Position numbers and translations under genes: made by a program
Source: CAZEBW01 sp964510205
Lineage (GTDB): Bacteria > Chloroflexota > Anaerolineae > VGOG01
DNA: 20,007 nucleotides
Direction: 5' to 3'
Assembly: GCA_964510205.1 (NCBI GenBank)
Contig: CAZEBW010000066.1
Coordinates: 1-20,007, forward strand
Notes under the pieces: model-generated
The model's database searches: none
Seen by the model: only the letters and a program-made list of their open reading frames with translations
Told to the model about the DNA's origin: nothing
Part shown: positions 14,299 through 20,007 of the stretch, in pieces
How positions within the stretch are numbered: position 1 is the stretch's first letter
Layout: each line of letters begins with the position of its first letter

Positions 14299-15167
14299 AC
14301 ACAGAAACTCTGGCTGCCCAACAGCAAGCTGGCCTTGCACCCTCTGCGACTGAACTGACCGTCATTGAAGCCAGCTCCGGCTGGCGTCTGATTGACTGGC
14401 GGGAGTTGTGGCGCTACCGAGACCTGTTTTATTTTCTGGTTTGGCGGAACGTCAAGGTGCGTTACGCTCAGTCCATCCTGGGCATCGGTTGGGCTGTGAT
14501 CCGACCGGTGTTTAGTATGGTCGTCTTTACCATCGTCTTCGGCAACCTGGCCAACGTCGCTTCCGACGGCGTACCTTATGCCATCTTCAGTTACGCCGCT
14601 CTGGTGCCCTGGACCTACTTTTCCAGCGCTTTGACCGGCGCAAGCAGCAGCCTGGTGGGCGCCTCTGGCATGATCAGCAAGGTTTACTTCCCCCGCTTGA
14701 TCATCCCGCTGACGACGGCACTGAGCAATCTGGTTGATTTTGCCATTGCTCTGCTGATTCTATTTGGTCTGATGGTTTGGTTTGGCATGCAGCCCACGCT
14801 TTGGGCGCTGCTCCTGCCCTTATTGGTGTTGCTGATGATGCTCACTGCCGCCGGGTTAGGGATGTGGCTCACTGCGCTGGCCATCCAGTACCGGGATGTC
14901 AACTACGGTCTGAGTTTTGCCGTGCAACTGCTCATGTACGCGGCGCCGGTGGTCTATCCGGCCAGTTCGATTCCCCAGCAGTACCGTTTGTTATACGGTC
15001 TGAATCCTATGGCCGGCGTCATCGAGGGCTTTCGTTCGGCCCTGCTGGGCACCAATCCGATGCCCTGGGACCTTTTGCTTCCGGGCACGATGGTGGCTAT
15101 TATCGTCTTTATCGGTGGAGCCCTCTATTTCCGCCGCATGGAACGTATTTTTGCCGATGTGGTGTAG
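14295..15167 (+). CDS. wzm: Polysaccharide ABC exporter permease (Wzm)
   Basis: A 290-residue ABC-2-type membrane subunit that exports lipid-linked polysaccharide with the ATPase encoded next. A cytoplasmic N-terminal amphipathic region (LWRYRDLFYFLVWRNVKVRY) precedes six hydrophobic helices. Characteristic segments are QSILGIGWAVIRPVFSMVVF, SYAALVPWTYFSSALTGASS, GMISKVYFPRLIIPL and the ending NPMAGVIEGFRSALLG. GAGG at 14281-14284 lies 10 bases before ATG 14295. The stop is followed two bases later by the wzt start, so the pair is co-translated. Length and motifs are typical and the gene looks intact. Confidence 0.95.
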   Translation: MNTETLAAQQQAGLAPSATELTVIEASSGWRLIDWRELWRYRDLFYFLVWRNVKVRYAQSILGIGWAVIRPVFSMVVFTIVFGNLANVASDGVPYAIFSYAALVPWTYFSSALTGASSSLVGASGMISKVYFPRLIIPLTTALSNLVDFAIALLILFGLMVWFGMQPTLWALLLPLLVLLMMLTAAGLGMWLTALAIQYRDVNYGLSFAVQLLMYAAPVVYPASSIPQQYRLLYGLNPMAGVIEGFRSALLGTNPMPWDLLLPGTMVAIIVFIGGALYFRRMERIFADVV

Positions 15168-15169
15168 TG

Positions 15170-16507
15170 ATGCCTGATATTGCCATTCGCGTCGAAAATC
15201 TATCCAAGCGCTACCGTATCGGCCTCAAAGAGGAGATGCACGATACGCTATTTGGTGCTATGGCTGACTTCATCAGTCAGCCCATCAAGAACCTGCGCCG
15301 CCTGCGCCGGCTGACCCGCTTTCAAGGCGATGGCTACAATCCTGAAGACATTATCTGGGCGCTGAAGGACGTCTCGTTTGAGGTGCAGCGCGGTGAGGTA
15401 GTGGGCATTATTGGACGCAACGGGGCAGGGAAGACCACGTTGCTTAAGGTTCTCTCTCACATCACCGAGCCCACCAGCGGGCGGGTAGAGATCCGCGGCC
15501 GGGTCTCCAGCCTGCTGGAGGTGGGCACTGGCTTCCATTCAGAGCTGACCGGGCGGGAGAACATCTATCTGAACGGTACCATCCTGGGTATGAAGAAGGC
15601 AGAGGTGGACCGCAAGTTCGACGAGATTGTGGATTTCTCCGGTGTGGAGAAGTTCATCGATACGCCGGTGAAGCGCTACTCCAGCGGCATGCGCGTGCGC
15701 TTGGCCTTCTCCGTGGCCGCCCACCTGGAGCCGGAGATCCTGCTGGTGGACGAGGTGCTGTCGGTAGGTGATGCGGCGTTCCAGAAAAAGTGTCTGGGGA
15801 AGATGGATGATGTGGCAAAGGAAGGGCGGACGGTGTTGTTTGTTAGCCATAACATGGCTGCGATAAACAATCTTTGTGGGAGGGGTATCGTTTTGGACTA
15901 TGGACGGACTATTTTCCAGGGAGAGGCCAGTGATGCTGTTCGTCTCTATTTGGAGCATTTGGGTCAGATAGGTGCCGGTGATGAATACAATGGCTTGGTT
16001 ACCTTTCCCCTTGACGAGACCAAGCCAATCCAGCTCCGTCAGGTGTCCATGGAGGATGCTGCCGGACAAGTCAAAACTGTTTTTGAGTATCACGAATCCC
16101 CCTTTGTGAATATCGCTTTCACTTTAAGAGTTCCCAATCCAAATTACTACGCGGCGCTTTTTGCTCAGGACGTTTATGGTAATTGGATATTCTTCACGGC
16201 AGATGATGACCTTGGCAAAGCGGCGATAGCCGGGCTCAGCAGCGGAGAATATTGCTATCGGGTACAACTACCCAGCCGTTTATTGAAGCCGGGCCGATAT
16301 TATCTCACAGTGGTCTTGACATACCGGCATGCAATGGGGAAGCCCCACGATCGTCGTGATTCGGTCTTGGCTTTCGAGATCACGGACTATACGACGAGAC
16401 GGGGTGCCAATAATGGCTATCGTAGGCCGGCCGTGGTGGCTCCAGAGATCCCATGGGAGTTGATGTCAACTCCAAAGCGATTATTGCAACTTGACGACGA
16501 CCGATAG
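15170..16507 (+). CDS. wzt: Polysaccharide ABC exporter ATPase with C-terminal cargo-binding domain (Wzt)
   Basis: A 445-residue protein. ABC ATPase motifs: Walker A GRNGAGKT (82-89), signature YSSGM (170-174), Walker B ILLVDE (190-195) and H-loop SHNM (226-229). As in other Wzt proteins there is an insertion between the first strand and Walker A, here rich in Arg (NLRRLRRLTRF, about 40-50). After about residue 270 comes a Wzt_C-like beta-sandwich (FEYHESPFVNIAFTLRVPNP through YYLTVVLTYRHAMG), which in characterised Wzt proteins binds a modified chain end and gives cargo specificity. The domain implies that the exported glycan carries a terminal cap; methylation or a nonulosonic acid are candidates encoded nearby (inference). 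The stop codon is part of a small hairpin (16502-16517). Confidence 0.95.
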   Translation: MPDIAIRVENLSKRYRIGLKEEMHDTLFGAMADFISQPIKNLRRLRRLTRFQGDGYNPEDIIWALKDVSFEVQRGEVVGIIGRNGAGKTTLLKVLSHITEPTSGRVEIRGRVSSLLEVGTGFHSELTGRENIYLNGTILGMKKAEVDRKFDEIVDFSGVEKFIDTPVKRYSSGMRVRLAFSVAAHLEPEILLVDEVLSVGDAAFQKKCLGKMDDVAKEGRTVLFVSHNMAAINNLCGRGIVLDYGRTIFQGEASDAVRLYLEHLGQIGAGDEYNGLVTFPLDETKPIQLRQVSMEDAAGQVKTVFEYHESPFVNIAFTLRVPNPNYYAALFAQDVYGNWIFFTADDDLGKAAIAGLSSGEYCYRVQLPSRLLKPGRYYLTVVLTYRHAMGKPHDRRDSVLAFEITDYTTRRGANNGYRRPAVVAPEIPWELMSTPKRLLQLDDDR

Positions 16508-16594
16508 CCAACTATCGTAAGAGGCCTTTTATTGATTGCATCGTAGATGCCCTTTACCTCGGAGCAGGCCAGGATTGGACGGCGAGGTCTTAAC

Positions 16595-17671
16595 ATGCAA
16601 ACGGCGATCAATATAGGTGGTGTTAGTATTGGCCATGGTCATCCGGTTTTCGTCATAGCGGAAGCCGGCGTGAATCACAATGGCGACTTCGAGTTGGCGA
16701 AGCGTCTTATCCGCGAGGCAAAGCGGGTCGGTGCGGACTGTGTCAAGTTTCAGACCTTCAAAGCGGAACGCGTAGTAACTGACAAGGCCCCTAAGGCCAG
16801 GTACCAGCTAACAACCACCGATCCGCAGGAATCTCAGTTGGAGATGTTGCGTAAGCTGGAATTGACGCCAGAGGCGTATCGTGATCTGATTGCGCTCTGT
16901 CAAGAGCAGGATATAATTTTTCTTTCCACACCCTATAACATTGATGATGTAGATTTCTTGAATGAACTGGGCGTGCCGGCTTTCAAACTGGCCTCGATTC
17001 ACATTGCGGAACCTTACTTTCTCCAGTACGTGGCTCGTAAGGGCAAGCCAATGACTGTTTCTACCGGCATGGCTACGCTGGCCGAGGTGGATGAAGCTGT
17101 CCGCGCCATTCGAGAAACCGGCAACGAGCAGTTCGTTTTGTTGCAATGCACTACCAACTATCCCTCGCGTCCGGAGGATGCCAACCTACGTGCCATGCAG
17201 ACCATGCGTGACGCCTTTGATGCCCCGGTTGGCTATTCCGATCATACGCAGAGTGACACGGCTTGCATCGTGGCCGTCGCTCTGGGTGCTTGTGTGATCG
17301 AAAAACACTTTACGCTGGACAAGTCGCTTCCTGGGCCGGACCAATCTTCCTCGGCAGATCCTGCCGAGTTTGAGCGATTGGCCAACAAGATTCGACAAGT
17401 AGAGGTAGTGTTGGGCTCCGGGAAAAAAGAGCCGTGCGAAATTGAGCGAGTCAATGCCGCCGGGATGCGGCGCAGCATCGTCACCAAGTGCAAGATTCCG
17501 GTCGGACAAATCATCACCGAGGAGATGTTGACCCTCAAGCGCCCAGCAAGTGGGTTAAAACCAGCTTTGCTCCATGACATAGTGGGTCGGGTGGCGACGC
17601 GGGATATTGAAGCTAACCAGATGCTCTCCTGGGAGATGTGTGGAGCTAAACATGGAGATCGTGATATCTGA
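16595..17671 (+). CDS. neuB: N-acetylneuraminate/legionaminate synthase family (NeuB)
   Basis: A 358-residue enzyme condensing phosphoenolpyruvate with a 6-carbon N-acyl amino sugar to a 9-carbon nonulosonic acid in the cytoplasm. ATG 16595 has GAGG seven bases upstream (16584-16587). The TIM barrel shows FVIAEAGVNHNGD (19-31), DCVKFQTFK, VSTGMATLAEVDEA, LLQCTTNYPS, VGYSDHT (212-218) and EKHFTLD (236-242). A C-terminal SAF/antifreeze-like domain (about 295-350: MRRSIVTKCKIPVGQIITEE and HDIVGRVATRDIEANQ) closes the active site of the dimer partner. Sialic, legionaminic and related acid synthases cannot be told apart here. The adjacent acetyltransferase and aminotransferase favour a diamino acid such as legionaminate over plain sialic acid. 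The next gene overlaps its end by 20 bases. Confidence 0.92.
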   Translation: MQTAINIGGVSIGHGHPVFVIAEAGVNHNGDFELAKRLIREAKRVGADCVKFQTFKAERVVTDKAPKARYQLTTTDPQESQLEMLRKLELTPEAYRDLIALCQEQDIIFLSTPYNIDDVDFLNELGVPAFKLASIHIAEPYFLQYVARKGKPMTVSTGMATLAEVDEAVRAIRETGNEQFVLLQCTTNYPSRPEDANLRAMQTMRDAFDAPVGYSDHTQSDTACIVAVALGACVIEKHFTLDKSLPGPDQSSSADPAEFERLANKIRQVEVVLGSGKKEPCEIERVNAAGMRRSIVTKCKIPVGQIITEEMLTLKRPASGLKPALLHDIVGRVATRDIEANQMLSWEMCGAKHGDRDI

Positions 17672-18113
17672 TTTGACGGCTGACCATAGCAGCGAACTCT
17701 CACAGATGTTGTTATCAGAGCGTCCAGAATACAGTCAGTATTTCACCCCCTTTTCTTCCTACGAGGCGAGCGCTTTGGCCAGGCGGTTGGAAGCCGCGCA
17801 ACGGGACCGCTACTGGGGCATTCGGTGCGGGGAAGAGTTGGCTGGCTTTTTTATGCTGCGTGGGTTTGACGAAGGATACGAACGCCCTTCGTTTGGAGTT
17901 TACATTGCTGAGCGGTTCGCCAACCATGGGCTGGCTAAGCTGGCTGTACAGTACGCGTTGAGCTGGTGCCGGCTGAACAAGATACCCGCGATCATGCTCA
18001 AAGCGCACCCCGAGAACCCGTACGCCCGGCGCGCTTACGAGCAGGCCGGTTTCAAATTTATACAGGTTTGCCCTAAAACTGGACACGACATGTTTGAGAA
18101 GCGCTGGGATTAG
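17652..18113 (+). CDS. GNAT family N-acetyltransferase
   Basis: A 153-residue protein; ATG 17652 has GGAG (17642-17645) six bases before it and overlaps the end of the synthase gene, so the two are probably co-translated. The GNAT fold shows in the beta-4/alpha-3 acetyl-CoA loop (GVYIAERFANHGLAKLAVQY, with the degenerate pyrophosphate-binding loop RFANHG) and in HPENPYARRAYEQAGFKFI, the usual motif-B end. In nonulosonic-acid pathways an acyltransferase N-acylates the 4-amino sugar (PseH-type enzymes are GNATs; LegH-type are often left-handed beta-helix), so this could be the PseH-like step or an O/N-acyl decoration enzyme. The substrate is inferred from position only. Confidence 0.85.
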   Translation: MEIVISDLTADHSSELSQMLLSERPEYSQYFTPFSSYEASALARRLEAAQRDRYWGIRCGEELAGFFMLRGFDEGYERPSFGVYIAERFANHGLAKLAVQYALSWCRLNKIPAIMLKAHPENPYARRAYEQAGFKFIQVCPKTGHDMFEKRWD

Positions 18114-18117
18114 GTTT

Positions 18118-18993
18118 ATGATGGAGGTATATCTATCCACCGGCGCGTTTCGCCACCGATCATTGGACAACATCGTGGCGTTTAGCCTGGAACGTAGTAT
18201 TGACCACATCGAACTGAGTTCTGACGTTAGGTATAGTCCAGATCTACTGGAACCGGTTCGAGCGACAAATGGCGCAATTCACTACCTGGTTCATAACTAC
18301 TTTCCACCGCCAGCAGACCCGTTTGTGCTGAACCTGGCAGCGTTCGATGCGCAGAGTTTGCGACGTAGTCGTGACCTGTGCCGGACGGCAATTGACTTGG
18401 CCGCCGAATTGGGAGCGCCTTTCTATAGCGTTCATAGTGGTTTTGCATTTCAACTCACGCCCGATTTGCTTGGTGACTCTGGGGCGCAGGCGCGCATCCC
18501 TAAAAACGCATATACCTCTCACGACGTTGCTTATACGACCTTTGTTGAGAGTGTGACGATTCTGGCCGAGTACGCCGGGTCGAAGGATGTACAATTGTTG
18601 ATTGAGAATAACGTGGTATCACCACTCTATCTTGCTGAGCACGGGAATAATGCGTTGCTGATGGCATCTGCCGATGAGGTTCTGCGGTTGATGCGAGACG
18701 TCAACGAGTCTAATCTTGGAGTATTGGTAGATGTGGGACATCTGAAGGTGACCGCAACGGCGCTGGGCTTTTGTCCCGAGCGTTTTGTCGAACTGGTCGC
18801 ACCGTACATCGGCGCTTTTCACCTGAGTGACAACGACGGTCATACAGACCAGAACCTACCATTTGATGAAACGGCGTGGTTTTGCCCGCTTCTGCGAGAG
18901 TTCCCAGATGCACCTCTCGTGATCGAAGTCTATCACTTGTCCTGGCAACAGATGCGGTGGCAGTATCAAGTTTTAGAGGCAGTGCTGGCTTAA
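18118..18993 (+). CDS. Sugar phosphate isomerase/epimerase-like TIM barrel (AP_endonuc_2 family)
   Basis: A 291-residue protein starting at ATG 18118 or 18121, four or seven bases after the GNAT stop; the AGG at 18112-18114 is spaced better for the second ATG. The metal-site residues of the xylose-isomerase-like barrel are visible: E163 in LLIENN, D205 and H208 in VDVGHLKV, H235 in FHLSDNDGH (234-242) and E270 in IEVYH. The set is complete, so the protein should be an active metal-dependent isomerase, epimerase or related C-C/C-O acting enzyme. It could interconvert an amino-sugar or keto-sugar feeding or modifying the nonulosonic acid, but it is not one of the canonical Leg/Pse steps. The exact reaction is unknown. 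Confidence 0.85.
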   Translation: MMEVYLSTGAFRHRSLDNIVAFSLERSIDHIELSSDVRYSPDLLEPVRATNGAIHYLVHNYFPPPADPFVLNLAAFDAQSLRRSRDLCRTAIDLAAELGAPFYSVHSGFAFQLTPDLLGDSGAQARIPKNAYTSHDVAYTTFVESVTILAEYAGSKDVQLLIENNVVSPLYLAEHGNNALLMASADEVLRLMRDVNESNLGVLVDVGHLKVTATALGFCPERFVELVAPYIGAFHLSDNDGHTDQNLPFDETAWFCPLLREFPDAPLVIEVYHLSWQQMRWQYQVLEAVLA

Positions 18994-19021
18994 TGTCAAG
19001 TCACTTCCAGAGGGCTTTCTG

Positions 19022-20007
19022 ATGGTCAAAAATATTGAAAATAACCTGCTTGGACTGCCGGCTACCTTGAAAGACGTGCTGATGGTGTTAAACAAGGGCG
19101 CCCTTACCCTTGGGGTAGTATTTGTTGTTGATGATGACGACATCATGCAAGGTCTGTTCACTGATGGGGATGTACGACGAGCTTTGCTGCAAGGCGCAAC
19201 CCTCTCCGAGCCAGCGGAGCGTTATATGAATCGTAATTTTGTTGCCGGGCGCACTGACTTAACTCGTCAAGAAAATATTCAACGCCTGACCGAAAAGATA
19301 CGTCACCTGCCAATTCTGGACAAAGTCGGCCGGCCGGTCGATATGATCTCCTGGGCTGAATTCTGGCGTTTGCCAGTTATGGAGCCGTCCCTGGGCGGTA
19401 ATGAACTCAAATATGTCAGCGATTGTATTGCTTCCAACTGGATCTCTTCCCAGGGAGAGTACGTTCGCCGTTTTGAGCAAGCATTTTGCGACTATCTAGG
19501 CGTTAGTTTTGCCCTCAGTACCACCAGTGGGACCACAGCTTTACACTTGGCACTAGTCGCACTGGGAATTGGCCCCGGCGATGAAGTAATCGTACCTGAT
19601 CTGACTTTTGCTGCTTCGGCCAACACTGTGATTCATTGTGGTGCCAAGCCCGTTCTTGCTGATGTGGACAGGTATACCTGGACCGTAGACCCAGTAGCTA
19701 TCGAGTCCAAGGTAACCGAGCGCACACGTGCCATCATGCCCGTCCATCTCTACGGACATCCCTGCGATATGGATCCGATTCTAGATATCGCTGCGCGTCA
19801 CGATTTGCTCATTGTTGAGGACGCCGCCGAAGCGTTGGGGGCTGAGTATAAAGTGCGCAAGGTTGGCACCATAGGGAACGTTGGTTGCTTCAGCTTCTAC
19901 GCCAATAAGGTGATCACGACCGGTGAAGGTGGCATGGTGGTCACTAACAATCCAGCTCTCTATGAAAGGATGGCAATACTGCGCGATCATGGGATGTCCA
20001 AGGAGAG
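19022..20007 (+). CDS. CBS-pair-DegT/DnrJ/EryC1/StrS aminotransferase fusion, 3' truncated by the window
   Basis: The frame is open from ATG 19022 (AGAGGG at 19009-19014) to the window end, 328 codons. Residues about 10-118 are a CBS pair (first half with LFTDGDVRRALLQG; second with VAGRTDLTRQENIQRL and RHLPILDKVGRPVDMI), like the regulatory half of PtmE-type nucleotidyltransferases. Residues 119-328 are a PLP-dependent sugar aminotransferase: EPSLGGNELKYVSDCIASNW, TTSGTTALHLALVALGIGPG, VEDAAEALGAEY (265-276), and the PLP lysine K296 in CFSFYANKVITTGEGGM. Such enzymes aminate keto-sugar nucleotides; a LegC/PseC-like step fits the neighbouring synthase. A nucleotide-sensing CBS domain on the aminotransferase would allow feedback control (inference). 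The remaining C-terminal third lies beyond the window. Confidence 0.9.
   Translation, partial: MVKNIENNLLGLPATLKDVLMVLNKGALTLGVVFVVDDDDIMQGLFTDGDVRRALLQGATLSEPAERYMNRNFVAGRTDLTRQENIQRLTEKIRHLPILDKVGRPVDMISWAEFWRLPVMEPSLGGNELKYVSDCIASNWISSQGEYVRRFEQAFCDYLGVSFALSTTSGTTALHLALVALGIGPGDEVIVPDLTFAASANTVIHCGAKPVLADVDRYTWTVDPVAIESKVTERTRAIMPVHLYGHPCDMDPILDIAARHDLLIVEDAAEALGAEYKVRKVGTIGNVGCFSFYANKVITTGEGGMVVTNNPALYERMAILRDHGMSKE

Noticed and set aside
14777..15169. N-terminal extension of the wzt frame
   Set aside because: It overlaps wzm out of frame; ATG 15170 starts the normal Wzt N-terminus MPDIAIRVENLSKRY.
16502..16517. Hairpin cgatag-ccaa-ctatcg at the wzt stop as a rho-independent terminator
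   Set aside because: The stem is only 6 bp and AT-containing, and no T-run follows directly; transcription probably continues into neuB.

Overview
The window is a single + strand block of about 20 kb from a cell-surface polysaccharide locus. It is probably from a member of the Chloroflexota (Anaerolineae-like), most likely a metagenome assembly, because it contains a 100-N scaffold gap. The assignment is inference. It rests on the style of the Wzc/Wzt proteins, the FrhB-containing glycan operon, and short dispersed repeats (peptide signatures PFDRLRAG and LALSEAEG) that I associate with that phylum. No rRNA, tRNA, CRISPR array or intact insertion sequence was found.

Layout. (1) Bases 1-1860 are a decayed flank: the 3' end of an AlbA_2/RecG-C-like regulator, a GxxExxY-family gene broken by a 23-bp repeat insertion, a 71-bp inverted repeat, and two scraps of an NAD-dependent sugar epimerase separated by a purine-rich repeat. 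(2) Bases 1861-5922 carry two tandem paralogous Wzz-BY-kinase (Wzc/CpsD-like) genes. A 33-bp in-frame tandem repeat in the kinase domain is present five times in the first and twice in the second. The N gap lies in the first gene. (3) Bases 5915-6250 hold a small membrane-peptide frame with an internal amber codon and the C-terminal scrap of a second epimerase. (4) Bases 6253-14108 are a tightly packed glycan operon with several 4-bp ATGA/GTGA overlaps: GT2 glycosyltransferase, SAM methyltransferase, FrhB-type iron-sulfur protein, UPF0104 membrane protein, an orphan polytopic membrane protein, an O-antigen ligase/polymerase, and a TPR protein with a sandwich-like C-terminal domain. (5) Bases 14152-16507 hold a remnant of a Wzm permease followed by an intact Wzm/Wzt exporter with a C-terminal cargo-binding domain. 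(6) Bases 16595-20007 are a nonulosonic-acid (sialic/legionaminic-type) segment: NeuB-like synthase, GNAT acetyltransferase, TIM-barrel sugar isomerase/epimerase, and a CBS-pair-DegT aminotransferase fusion cut by the window end.

Working model (inference). The GT2, polytopic proteins and NeuB branch make and modify a lipid-linked glycan that may contain a nonulosonic acid. Wzm/Wzt exports one glycan. The Wzy/WaaL-like protein with the Wzc kinases polymerises or attaches one and controls chain length. The most distinctive feature is repeated gene decay and repeat invasion at the boundaries between functional blocks, including repeats that entered coding sequence in frame.
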